From JBKDZL01 sp047971145 (GTDB taxonomy: Bacteria; Bacillota_I; Bacilli_A; Erysipelotrichales; Erysipelotrichaceae), in contig JBKDZL010000028.1 of NCBI GenBank assembly GCA_047971145.1, positions 27,437 to 91,436 on the forward strand: a stretch of 64,000 bases of DNA, given 5' to 3'. Numbering within the stretch: position 1 is the stretch's first letter; every line of letters begins with the position of its first letter. The notes beneath the pieces are model-generated. The model ran no database searches, was not told the origin of the DNA, and saw only the letters and a list, made by a program, of their open reading frames with translations. Shown piece after piece: positions 9,025 to 17,803 of the stretch. The translations under genes and the position numbers were made by a program.

Positions 9025-9659
9025 TATTTAGCCCCCTCTTTCTTTTCTTGTTTTTCTTTAAGCCAAGCTACGCCAGCCGCTAATATTGCAAAAGTAATAA
9101 AAGCCCCAGCAGCTGAGCTAAACAAAGAGATAGTATAAGCTTCAGGAATAATGGTGATTGAGAAGACTTCAACATTAGTTAAAGGATTAGTGAAGCTTAA
9201 AATACCACTACCCAAAACTTGTCTTATTACTGATAAAACAATTAAAGCTAAAGTATAACCAACACCCATACCTACAGCATCAATAAACGACTTGAATGGA
9301 CCATTCTTACTAGCATAAGCTTCCACTCTTCCTAAAATAATACAGTTAACAACAATTAATGCAATAAATGCACCTAAACTAGTAGAAAGCTCGGGAGCAT
9401 AAGCATCCATTAACATTTGAACAATAGTAACCAATGTTGCGATAATAACAATATAAACTGGTATTCTAATTTCTTGAGGAATAACATTTCTTAAAATAGA
9501 AATAATAACCTCAGCAACAATTAAAACAAAAATAACAGAAACACCCATTCCCACCGCATTAGTTAAGCTAGTAGAAACTGCTAAAATTGAACATAAACCT
9601 AAATATAGAGCAAAGACAGGATTTTCTTTAATTAAACCATTTTTAAAATTTTCCCACAT
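9024..9659 (-). CDS. rnfE: Rnf complex membrane subunit RnfE
   Basis: A 211-residue, six-helix paralogue of RnfA with the RnfE/NqrD pattern: NPVFALYLGLCSILAVSTSL near the start and VVNCIILGRVEAYAS in the middle, carrying the two cysteines that pair with RnfA's for the 2Fe-2S site. The charged C-terminal tail is cytoplasmic. It follows rnfG after an 11-nt gap and overlaps rnfA by one base. Confidence 0.95.
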   Translation of the reverse strand: MWENFKNGLIKENPVFALYLGLCSILAVSTSLTNAVGMGVSVIFVLIVAEVIISILRNVIPQEIRIPVYIVIIATLVTIVQMLMDAYAPELSTSLGAFIALIVVNCIILGRVEAYASKNGPFKSFIDAVGMGVGYTLALIVLSVIRQVLGSGILSFTNPLTNVEVFSITIIPEAYTISLFSSAAGAFITFAILAAGVAWLKEKQEKKEGAK

Positions 9660-9670
9660 TTTGATACCCC

Positions 9671-10594
9671 CTATTGATAATTAGCAGAAAAATTATTTCT
9701 TGCTAATTCTATTCCTTCTACAACTGCACTACTTGAAACTGTAGCACCACTAATCAAATCAATCTCAACACTTAATTCACTGCCAACTACCGCATCAATA
9801 AATTCACTGTTTGTAACTTTATCTCCAATTCCTTTAGTTTCCTTACTAGCAGAAACAACACCATAGTAAGTTATAACACCATTAAGGTCAAAAGCTACAA
9901 TAAAATTAATATCACCACCATAACCTTTAACACTAACATCATAAACATAGCCTAAATCAGCAGCTTGATAAATGCCGTTAATACCATTAGCACTATCATC
10001 AGCAACTAAAGTTTTCTCAACATCAGCAAATGCTAATTCAACACTTGCTACTTCAGGCTCACTTGGCAGATCAACTGCTAAACCACTTGCATAATTTTCA
10101 GCAAAATTAACTCGTGCGGCATTAATACCTGTTTTAATTGCTGTACTTGAAATCGTAGAGCCAGAAATTAAATCAACCTCATCATTAATACTTTGACTAG
10201 TAATATCAGCAATATAATCATCATTAGCAATTTTATCACCAATACCTGAGGTTTCATTATGCTCCACTACTTTGTAATAAACAGTATTACCTTCCATATC
10301 AAAAGCAACATAAAAGATAATATCACCACCATAACCACCTTGGGCTAATTTATAAATATAACCTTCGCTGCCAGCTTTATGTATTTCTAAGATACCATTA
10401 GCATCATCGCTGCCAACTAATTCAATATCAGCTGCAGGAAAATCAGGGAAGGCCTCAGCTAAGGCAGCATTAGCATTTTTAGCTGCATGCTCCGCAATAA
10501 TAGGTGCTGTTACTACATTTACTAAAGATAGTATTAATCCTGATAATAAACAAACTACCGCTAAAAAAACAGGTAGAATAACCATTTTTTTCAT
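9671..10594 (-). CDS. rnfG: RnfG with duplicated FMN-binding domain
   Basis: RnfG carries covalent FMN on the outer face of the membrane. This 307-residue version has one N-terminal anchor (about 5-30) and two consecutive FMN-binding domains. Each repeats the same elements: GYGGDI at 87-92 and 224-229, GIGDK at 117-121 and 256-260, and the flavinylation motif DLISGST (Thr147) and DLISGAT (Thr285). The offset is about 138 residues, an internal tandem duplication. The first site has Ser in place of the usual Ala. Typical RnfG proteins are about 180-210 residues with one motif. It overlaps rnfD by TAATG. Confidence 0.93.
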   Translation of the reverse strand: MKKMVILPVFLAVVCLLSGLILSLVNVVTAPIIAEHAAKNANAALAEAFPDFPAADIELVGSDDANGILEIHKAGSEGYIYKLAQGGYGGDIIFYVAFDMEGNTVYYKVVEHNETSGIGDKIANDDYIADITSQSINDEVDLISGSTISSTAIKTGINAARVNFAENYASGLAVDLPSEPEVASVELAFADVEKTLVADDSANGINGIYQAADLGYVYDVSVKGYGGDINFIVAFDLNGVITYYGVVSASKETKGIGDKVTNSEFIDAVVGSELSVEIDLISGATVSSSAVVEGIELARNNFSANYQ

Positions 10595-11739
10595 TATAAA
10601 TTCACCTCCACTACCTCTTCAATTATTATTGAAGGTTGAGCTAAACTAAGATTAGTAGGTTCTAAACCCTTACCAATAAAGAAAAATAACACACAACCTA
10701 AAAGAAATAAACAGCTAGAAATAATAAAACCTTTTTTAACTAATTGAACTTCATTACCGCAAGTCCAACTATCAATCATCGGTACTAACATATTCATAAT
10801 TAAAATTGAAAATAAAACTCCCTCAGGCAAATTAGCTTTAACTCTAATTAAAACAGTCAAGAAAGCTAATCCAACACCAAAAATCACTCTACCTGAATTA
10901 CTAACTGGCGTGGTAACAGGATCAGTCGCCATAAAAACTGCACCAAACGCTAAACCACCAATACTAATATGCATTATTGGATACCACAAACCAATACCAT
11001 TAACCATTCCCATACCCTGAGATATAGCAATCAGCCAAGTAAAAACAAAAACTGAGCCAATATAGAAAACAGGAATACGCCAATCAATGACTTTCTTAAT
11101 TATCAAATAAACTCCACACAATAAAATAATTAAAGTAAAAGTTTCACCCATCGCCCCTGGATAAAAACCCAAGAAAAGATTAGGTAGACTACCAAACTCA
11201 CTCATAAACGCTTGATAAACATTAGAATCTAAAATCAACCAATTTATACTAGCTAAAGTGGTAGTTGGAGTAGCCATAGTTGCAAGATCTGACACAGCAA
11301 CCCCTAAAAAAGAAGCAAATACAACCGCTCTACCAATACCAGCTGGATTAAAAATATTTTTACCAAAACCACCAAATAATAATTTCCCCAATACCAAAGC
11401 GGCGATAGTAGAAATAATAATTGCATAATAACTAATCGTAATACTACAAGTTAAAACCAAAATAATTGAAGTAACCCATGGAAAACTCTGATTTAAAAAC
11501 TTCAGAACATTAGTTTTTAAATAAAACTTAGCCCACAACATTTCCACAACTACACCAGTCACAATTGCAGTTAACATTAACAATAACGCTCTAAGTGCAT
11601 ATTCTGCACCAAATGCTGTTCCATAGTAATAAAGAGTAAAACCAAACACCACCAACAAACACAATGTAACATCAAGCATAATTTTTTGTGTTGATGATTT
11701 ATCTTTCATTACTGGAGACGATTTAAAATTAAATTTCAT
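10594..11739 (-). CDS. rnfD: Rnf complex membrane subunit RnfD
   Basis: A 381-residue polytopic subunit of the RnfD/NqrB family. It has about nine or ten hydrophobic segments and the conserved FNPAGIGRAVVF, the likely FMN-threonine region LATMATPTTTLA, and FMATDPVTTPVSNSGR. It probably forms the ion-translocating path together with RnfA and RnfE. It starts 6 nt after rnfC. Flavinylation of this version is inferred from the family; the motif differs somewhat from the canonical SGAT. Confidence 0.94.
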   Translation of the reverse strand: MKFNFKSSPVMKDKSSTQKIMLDVTLCLLVVFGFTLYYYGTAFGAEYALRALLLMLTAIVTGVVVEMLWAKFYLKTNVLKFLNQSFPWVTSIILVLTCSITISYYAIIISTIAALVLGKLLFGGFGKNIFNPAGIGRAVVFASFLGVAVSDLATMATPTTTLASINWLILDSNVYQAFMSEFGSLPNLFLGFYPGAMGETFTLIILLCGVYLIIKKVIDWRIPVFYIGSVFVFTWLIAISQGMGMVNGIGLWYPIMHISIGGLAFGAVFMATDPVTTPVSNSGRVIFGVGLAFLTVLIRVKANLPEGVLFSILIMNMLVPMIDSWTCGNEVQLVKKGFIISSCLFLLGCVLFFFIGKGLEPTNLSLAQPSIIIEEVVEVNL

Positions 11740-11745
11740 ATTCTT

Positions 11746-13032
11746 TTACCTTGCCAATCTTTTTGCCTTACGCACACTATCAGTCACTTCAATTTTTGAA
11801 GGACAAACATAGCTACATAAACCACACTCTATACAATTCAAAACTCCTAGTTTTTGAAGAGTAGCTTTATCTTTAATCTTTGCATGTTTCATAATACTAG
11901 TTGGTTGCAGTCCTGCAGGACAATTTTTGATACATCTACTACATGATAAGCACTCTAATGTTGGCGCACTCTGCTCTACTTTCATCGCAGAAACTGCATT
12001 ATTACTTAAAGAAATCACCCATTGATCATTAGGGATAACCTGCCCCATCATTGGTCCACCAGCAACCAAATAAATATCTTCATTATTATAACCACCTAAA
12101 TGATCAATAATATCTTTGACTTTAGTTCCAACTGGAACATCACAGACAGTAGGATTAACTAAAGCATCACCAGAGACAGTAACCATTTTCCGTGTGATAC
12201 CAATCCCATCAACCATGGCATGTCCAAAAGCAATTATTGTCGAAGGATTATTAACAACAATTCCCAACTCACTAGTTAATTTATCATAGCGTTTTTTAAA
12301 CAATTCATAAATTAAAGTTCTTTCCCAACCATTAGGATAACGATCCGCAACAAATCTAACTTCTATTTTTGGATCAAGGCTAGTAAAGTAGCTAATAATT
12401 TCCTCAACGTTAGTATCTTCATATTTTTTTACTGCGTATATTACTTTTTCCAGATTAGCCATTTTAATTAGAGCTTTAATACCACGCTGTAAAAATCCTT
12501 GATCATCATCAAGCACCAAATTGTGACAATCAGATGTCAAATATGGCTCACACTCAACCGCATTAATTACTAAGGTATGAATGTTTTTTGCTTGATATTT
12601 GATATAAGTAGGAAAACCAGCACCACCTAAACCTACAATACCCATTTTTTTGCAAAACTCAATTAATTCTTCCGCTGAAGATTTTTGATAATCAATCAAG
12701 CTTAGATCTTTAATTATTTCATATTTTTTATCATTTTTGATAACTAAATGATCCACCTTACTCAAAGTATCACTAATAATACTCTCAACACCCTCAACAA
12801 TACCTGAAACACTAGCATAAAATGGAATATAAAAAGGCTCAGAAGTTGCGCCAATTAACTGCCCAATTTTAACATGATCATTTTCTTTAACAAATAATTG
12901 ATATTCTTTTGATCCTCGATGTGATAGTGGAATTGAAACACTATCAGGATTAAAGCTAATCATTTCCTTATTCTTAGTAAGCATTTTATATCCTTTTAGC
13001 TTTTTTTTCATTGAACTAACAAATACACTCAT
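11746..13032 (-). CDS. rnfC: Rnf complex NADH/ferredoxin-side subunit RnfC
   Basis: A 428-residue peripheral cytoplasmic subunit. The glycine-rich GLGGAGFPTY (134-143) belongs to the NADH/FMN-binding fold shared with NuoF. Two [4Fe-4S] sites are visible at Cys361/364/367/371 and Cys400/403/406/410, each a CxxCxxCxxxCP. The N-terminal Rnf-barrel has the expected HRG and lipoyl-like segments. It begins one nucleotide after pgi ends, so the whole rnf cluster is probably read from the pgi promoter. Confidence 0.96.
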   Translation of the reverse strand: MSVFVSSMKKKLKGYKMLTKNKEMISFNPDSVSIPLSHRGSKEYQLFVKENDHVKIGQLIGATSEPFYIPFYASVSGIVEGVESIISDTLSKVDHLVIKNDKKYEIIKDLSLIDYQKSSAEELIEFCKKMGIVGLGGAGFPTYIKYQAKNIHTLVINAVECEPYLTSDCHNLVLDDDQGFLQRGIKALIKMANLEKVIYAVKKYEDTNVEEIISYFTSLDPKIEVRFVADRYPNGWERTLIYELFKKRYDKLTSELGIVVNNPSTIIAFGHAMVDGIGITRKMVTVSGDALVNPTVCDVPVGTKVKDIIDHLGGYNNEDIYLVAGGPMMGQVIPNDQWVISLSNNAVSAMKVEQSAPTLECLSCSRCIKNCPAGLQPTSIMKHAKIKDKATLQKLGVLNCIECGLCSYVCPSKIEVTDSVRKAKRLAR

Positions 13033-13033
13033 C

Positions 13034-14308
13034 TTAATTCTCCTTACCTAATAAAGCAAACATTCGCTTTTTATATACTTCGACCCCTGGCTGATTAAAA
13101 GGGTTCTCATTTAATAAATATGTTGTCATGGCGATTGCCTTAAAGAAAAAATAAATCATCATCCCATAACTATACTCACTTGTATCTGCCAGAGAAATAA
13201 TCAAGTTAGGTACTCTTCCTTCTTCATAGTGTGCAGCTAAAGTTCCCTTACATGCCATTTTATTAATCCAATCTAAACTCTTACCATTTAAATAGTTTAG
13301 TCCATCTAGATTTTCCTTATCACTTGGAAAACTACTATCACACATCGGTTTTTCCACCAATAATAACGTTTCAAACAAAACTTTACGACCATCTTGAACA
13401 AATTGACCTAAAGAGTGCAAATCTGTAGAATAATTAACCGCAGTAGGTAACATTCCTCGCTCATTTTTCCCCTCTGATTCACCAAATAATTGTTTCCACC
13501 ACTCACCAACCATCACTAAGTTAGACTCATAAGTTACCAAAGTTTCAACTTCTTTATTTTGCTCATTTAAAATTCTGCGAGCAACAGCATATTGGTAAGC
13601 AGGATTATCCTTTAAATCAGCTGTGCTATATAAATCACTAGCAGCACAATAGCCACGCATTATTTCATCAATATCAACACCCGCTACCGCAAGTGGCAAT
13701 AAACCCACTGGCGTAATAACAGAAAATCTTCCACCAATATCATCAGGAATAATAAAAGTTTCATATCCAGCCGCAACTGCTTGAGCTTTTAATACCCCTT
13801 TTTGTTTATCAGTTGTGGCAATAATTCTTTCACTTGCCTTCTCTTTATAAGTTTCCTCAATATATTGTCTTAAGATTCTAAAAGCCACTGCAGTTTCGGT
13901 AGTAGTTCCTGATTTACTAATAACATTTAAATAAACTGACTTACCTTTAATATGGGCTAATACTTGATTTAAATATGTAGAAGAAAAAGTATTACCCACA
14001 TATATAATCTCTAGATTTCTTTTAGGAAATAATCCTTGAATCATTTCAATTGCACTGCGAGCCCCCAAATACGAACCACCAATACCACAAACCAAAAGAA
14101 TTTCAGCATCATTTCTAATGCGCTCTGCACATTTTTTAATTCTTTCAAATTCAGCTTTGTCGTAGTTTTGCGACCAATCTAGCCAACCTAAAAAATCAGA
14201 TCCTTTACCAGTTTTATTATGTAACTCTTTATGAGCTTTACTAACAACATCCTGGTATGAATTAATTTCTTGATTTAACAGACCAAATTTAGCGTCAAAT
14301 TTAATCAT
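13034..14308 (-). CDS. pgi: Glucose-6-phosphate isomerase
   Basis: Interconverts glucose-6-phosphate and fructose-6-phosphate in glycolysis. The 424-residue protein shows the Pgi sugar-phosphate site GIGGSYLGARSAIE, SKSGTTTETAVAFR, the catalytic glutamate region ESEGKNERGM, and HSLGQFVQDG. Length fits the short bacterial (Bacillus-type) Pgi. The ATG is preceded by AAAGGAG. It is the first gene of the pgi-rnf unit, so glycolytic and redox-pump genes appear to be co-expressed here. Confidence 0.96.
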   Translation of the reverse strand: MIKFDAKFGLLNQEINSYQDVVSKAHKELHNKTGKGSDFLGWLDWSQNYDKAEFERIKKCAERIRNDAEILLVCGIGGSYLGARSAIEMIQGLFPKRNLEIIYVGNTFSSTYLNQVLAHIKGKSVYLNVISKSGTTTETAVAFRILRQYIEETYKEKASERIIATTDKQKGVLKAQAVAAGYETFIIPDDIGGRFSVITPVGLLPLAVAGVDIDEIMRGYCAASDLYSTADLKDNPAYQYAVARRILNEQNKEVETLVTYESNLVMVGEWWKQLFGESEGKNERGMLPTAVNYSTDLHSLGQFVQDGRKVLFETLLLVEKPMCDSSFPSDKENLDGLNYLNGKSLDWINKMACKGTLAAHYEEGRVPNLIISLADTSEYSYGMMIYFFFKAIAMTTYLLNENPFNQPGVEVYKKRMFALLGKEN

Positions 14309-14351
14309 TCCATTCTCCTTTATTCATTTTAAACACACTAGTTAATTATAT

Positions 14352-14373
14352 CACAATTATAAGTGTTTTTTTT
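14352..14373 (-). promoter_or_regulatory. Candidate -10 elements upstream of pgi-rnf
   Basis: Two overlapping minus-strand TATAAT-type elements (in CTTATAATTG and GATATAATTA) lie about 40-65 nt upstream of the pgi start. The -35 regions are poor, so which one is used is unclear. Confidence 0.35.
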
Positions 14374-14468
14374 AGTTTTCACCTAAAAATAACTAGATTT
14401 ATTCAAAGTAACATAATAACAATTATTGATCACATTAATATATCAATGAAACACTAATAGTATCCAGC

Positions 14469-14495
14469 TTGACAGATAAACAACAACGATATAAA
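14469..14495 (+). promoter_or_regulatory. Candidate promoter of the NifU-like gene
   Basis: A perfect TTGACA (14469-14474) is followed after 15 bp by TATAAA (14490-14495). The spacing is short. The gene starts at 14533 behind GATGAGG. Confidence 0.45.
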
Positions 14496-14532
14496 GTATT
14501 AAATAATTAGATATTAGAAAGATGAGGTAATA

Positions 14533-14763
14533 ATGGAAGAACAAGTTCTAGCAGTAATAGAAAAAATACGCCCCTATATCCAAATGGATGGTGGCGATTT
14601 AGAATTTGTCAGTTTAGATGAAGAAAATGGCATTGTCTATATAAAAATGGGTGGCGCTTGTGTTGGCTGTTTCGCCATTGATGATACTCTAACCTATGGT
14701 ATTGAAGCAATGATGTTAGAAGAAGTAGATGGTGTTAAAGAAGTAAGACTGATTGATCAATAA
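14533..14763 (+). CDS. NifU-like C-terminal domain Fe-S scaffold protein
   Basis: A 76-residue stand-alone NifU C-terminal domain with YIQMDGGDLEFV and the cluster-binding CxxC at Cys43 and Cys46 (GGACVGC). Such proteins (NfuA/YutI type) carry or deliver [4Fe-4S] clusters to apoproteins. The neighbouring Rnf operon encodes several Fe-S proteins, but it is divergently transcribed and has no shared regulation that I can see. The main SUF assembly genes are about 9 kb away. Confidence 0.93.
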   Translation: MEEQVLAVIEKIRPYIQMDGGDLEFVSLDEENGIVYIKMGGACVGCFAIDDTLTYGIEAMMLEEVDGVKEVRLIDQ

Positions 14764-14769
14764 TCCAAT

Positions 14770-14806
14770 AACCTCTTGGCTAACTTACAACCAAGAGGTT
14801 TTATAT
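14770..14806 (+). terminator. Terminator after the NifU-like gene
   Basis: A perfect 10-bp stem AACCTCTTGG (14770-14779) / CCAAGAGGTT (14791-14800), 11-nt loop, then TTATAT. It overlaps the stop of the convergent AI-2E gene and may also help stop that transcript. Confidence 0.85.
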
Positions 14807-15955
14807 ACTTTTAACCTCAATATCTACTACATCAGATTTTTTTATTTTTTTGTCCATTAAATGACCAAAAATAGTATAACATGAAGAGAAAATTGGTAAA
14901 CCTAAAAGCATACCAAACACTCCATATAATCCCCCTCCAACAACAATGGCAAACATTACCCAAAACAAAGGCAACTTCATAGAATCCTTCAAAATAAAAG
15001 GACCAATAATATTACCATCTAATTGTTGAAGTACTAAAACAAATAAACAAAACCACAAAGCTTGAATTGGATTAATAATTAAAATAATAATCACCCCTGG
15101 TACCGCACCAATAAAAGGTCCAAACACTGGAATCATATTACTAATACCAATAATAGTACTGATTAAAATAGGATAAGGGAATTGAAAAATCTTCATGCCC
15201 ACAAAACAAAGCAGACCAATAATTATTGAATCAATACTCTTGCCAATCAAAAATCCATTAAATTTATCACTAAATACTTTAACACAAGACAAAACAAAGT
15301 CACCTTTATTTTTGAAAAGATAATAATTTAATCTTCTAAACTGAATATCTAAATGCTCCTTATCTTTTAAGACATAAAACGCAACTACAAAGGCCACAAA
15401 AACATTAAATATCCCATAAAGCAAGGACAAAGAAAAACCAAATATCGAAGGTAACCATTTTGTTAAGTAAGTTTGAAAATTGCTTAAAAGATTATAAAAA
15501 TCTTGATTAGTAAAATCACTAATATACTCTTTAATTTGAGGAAATCTCTCAGAAATACTAGCCACAAACACATTAATTTTTTCTAATAGAGTTGGTACAT
15601 ATTTTGTTAAATCATCAATTGAAGTAATAATTTGAGGAATTAATGCCGCAAAAAATAAAACAATAACTGAGACAATTACTAAAAAAGATCCAGTAGCTGC
15701 CAAATTTTTAATAAAGCGCTTAGATAATTTACTATTATCAAATAATTTAATAATTTTTTTTCTAATTGGCAGGGCTAAAAAAGCAATACCGTAACCTAAA
15801 ATAAATGGTGTTATTATCGCAAATATTAATTTTAAAAAATTTGTAACTGCAGGAAGTTTATTTAAAAACATATAAAAAGAAACAATGCCAATACCAATTA
15901 TTATTCCAGTAAAAATTTTATCTTTATTTTCTTTAAACAATTTAAACATACTCAC
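14801..15955 (-). CDS. AI-2E family transporter / permease
   Basis: A 384-residue membrane protein with the AI-2E (PF01594) pattern: two N-terminal helices, a long soluble segment (about 95-190), then helices containing GKSIDSIIIGLLCF and the conserved SNMIPVFGPFIGAVPGV and GLYGVFGMLLGLPIF. Family members have been linked to autoinducer-2 export and Na+/H+ antiport; the substrate here is not determined. It follows nadE by 8 nt and is the last gene of that unit. Confidence 0.9.
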   Translation of the reverse strand: MSMFKLFKENKDKIFTGIIIGIGIVSFYMFLNKLPAVTNFLKLIFAIITPFILGYGIAFLALPIRKKIIKLFDNSKLSKRFIKNLAATGSFLVIVSVIVLFFAALIPQIITSIDDLTKYVPTLLEKINVFVASISERFPQIKEYISDFTNQDFYNLLSNFQTYLTKWLPSIFGFSLSLLYGIFNVFVAFVVAFYVLKDKEHLDIQFRRLNYYLFKNKGDFVLSCVKVFSDKFNGFLIGKSIDSIIIGLLCFVGMKIFQFPYPILISTIIGISNMIPVFGPFIGAVPGVIIILIINPIQALWFCLFVLVLQQLDGNIIGPFILKDSMKLPLFWVMFAIVVGGGLYGVFGMLLGLPIFSSCYTIFGHLMDKKIKKSDVVDIEVKSI

Positions 15956-15963
15956 CTCTTATG

Positions 15964-17802
15964 TTATTTATTATAACCTTTATTCATTATTTTTTCACGT
16001 AATTCTAAATATTTCTGACTAACTTCATAATTTGCTTGATTTTCTAAGTAACCCCAACCAAAAGCACACTCACTAAGAGCAATAATAGGAGGCGCTTGAA
16101 TCCGCTTAAATACATTGCGTTTTAAGAGTTTTAAAACCCATTCTAAATCTTCAATAAAGGCCTGACCATTAGTCAAATTATAAACTTTTAGGTAAGAGCC
16201 AATCTCGCTATCGTAAATACTCTGATCTAAATAACTTTGTAGTAGCTTTTCTAATTGCATATTAGGATAACTAAGTAATTGCTTAATAAGCAAATCATGA
16301 TAGCCCCATTTCATCGGGTCTTGTTGATTTTCTGCCAGTTCAGCACTAGGACTAATATCAAAGCTTAATTGCTGATGCTTGATGGTTGGAATTAATTTAG
16401 TAGAAATCACGTCTTTAGCAAAATATTTATTAATTTGTTTTGCTAAAGCAAATAATTCAATTTTTGATAAATCTCCCAATGGTGCAATTGCCCCAATCAA
16501 ATCACCATATAAGGTACAATATCCTAAAGCTAATTCTACTTTATTTCCATTATTAATAATTACTCCATTATTATTAGAGGCAAAACTACTAAGTAAATGC
16601 CCTCTAATTCTTGCATAAATATTTTCAATCGCTAAGGAATTAAGTTCTTTGCTTTCAGTTTGTTTTATTGTGTTTATTGTTGTTTGTACTAACGGTTCTA
16701 TCTCAACACTTTGATACTCAATTTTTAATGCTTTAGCTGTTAGCTCAGCAGATTCAATAGTTTTAGTAGTATTAAACTTACTAGGTAAATTATAAGCCTT
16801 AACCCTATTTGCACCCAAAGCCATTGTAAGTAAAGCAGCAGAAATTGAGCTATCAATACCGCCTGATAAGCCAATAATCCAATTAACTTGAGCATTAAAC
16901 ATTTCCTGATCAAATGATTTCAGACCATAGAGTAAAGCTTGGAGTAATTTATCATCATTTGCCTTATACTCCTCTTTATTTTCATAGATTTTAAGCTCAC
17001 TTTGAAAACTATCATTAGCTAAACAAACTAAAGACCCTTGATCAAAAATCATACTATTACCATCAAATAATACTAGATTTTTACCATTGTTTTGTGCACT
17101 GACACAATTGGAATAAATAAATAGTCCTTGATAACCACTGTTAATTATTTCCTGAATTCTAGTTTTTTCTTTTGCGTGTGAGTATGGTGAGCTCGAAACA
17201 TTAATAATCATGTCAACTTTCTGCTGATTATAAATATCAGTAACCTTAGTAGAGTAATTTTCAGAAAATAAATCTTCACATACTTCAAGACCAATCTGAT
17301 ACTCTAAACCATTAAAATCAAAAATATATGGCGCAAGTAAATCTACACTATTAATATGTTCATATTGAGCATACTCTATTGCCGATGTGAAATAGCGACT
17401 TTCATTAAAAACATTATAATCCGGTTGTAAATGTTTGATATAATGAGCTACCTCACCATTGCTTCTTTTAACATAATTCCCCTGATAAGCAAATAAAGCA
17501 CTATTAAACTTCACCATACGGCCATCTCTGCCAACAATACAATCATCAGTAGTTACACTACCCCATACTATCGCAATATTATCACTTAAATCTTTTATTT
17601 TATCATTAAAAGAAATAACAAATCTCACCCATTCGTCATCACACCATTTATCCGCTAGCATATATCCTGCAACACATTGCTCAGGAAAAACAATTAAATC
17701 AACATTATTTTTTTTAGCAGCATTAACCATTTTTTCAATGGCTAAATAGTTTTTAGTTGGCTGTCCTGCAAATACTTCTATTTGTCCTAAGGCGATTTTC
17801 AT
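15964..17802 (-). CDS. nadE: Glutamine-dependent NAD+ synthetase
   Basis: Two-domain enzyme making NAD+ from deamido-NAD+, ATP and glutamine. The N-terminal nitrilase-type glutaminase has the triad Glu41, Lys123 and Cys175 (GLEVCED). The C-terminal synthetase has PP-loop SGGIDS at 313-318 and the later GYCTLYGDLIGAIAPLGDLSK. The 612-residue length fits this class. It begins one nucleotide after the upstream P-loop gene ends, indicating an operon with it and the AI-2E gene. Confidence 0.96.
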   Translation of the reverse strand: MKIALGQIEVFAGQPTKNYLAIEKMVNAAKKNNVDLIVFPEQCVAGYMLADKWCDDEWVRFVISFNDKIKDLSDNIAIVWGSVTTDDCIVGRDGRMVKFNSALFAYQGNYVKRSNGEVAHYIKHLQPDYNVFNESRYFTSAIEYAQYEHINSVDLLAPYIFDFNGLEYQIGLEVCEDLFSENYSTKVTDIYNQQKVDMIINVSSSPYSHAKEKTRIQEIINSGYQGLFIYSNCVSAQNNGKNLVLFDGNSMIFDQGSLVCLANDSFQSELKIYENKEEYKANDDKLLQALLYGLKSFDQEMFNAQVNWIIGLSGGIDSSISAALLTMALGANRVKAYNLPSKFNTTKTIESAELTAKALKIEYQSVEIEPLVQTTINTIKQTESKELNSLAIENIYARIRGHLLSSFASNNNGVIINNGNKVELALGYCTLYGDLIGAIAPLGDLSKIELFALAKQINKYFAKDVISTKLIPTIKHQQLSFDISPSAELAENQQDPMKWGYHDLLIKQLLSYPNMQLEKLLQSYLDQSIYDSEIGSYLKVYNLTNGQAFIEDLEWVLKLLKRNVFKRIQAPPIIALSECAFGWGYLENQANYEVSQKYLELREKIMNKGYNK

Positions 17803-17803
17803 A

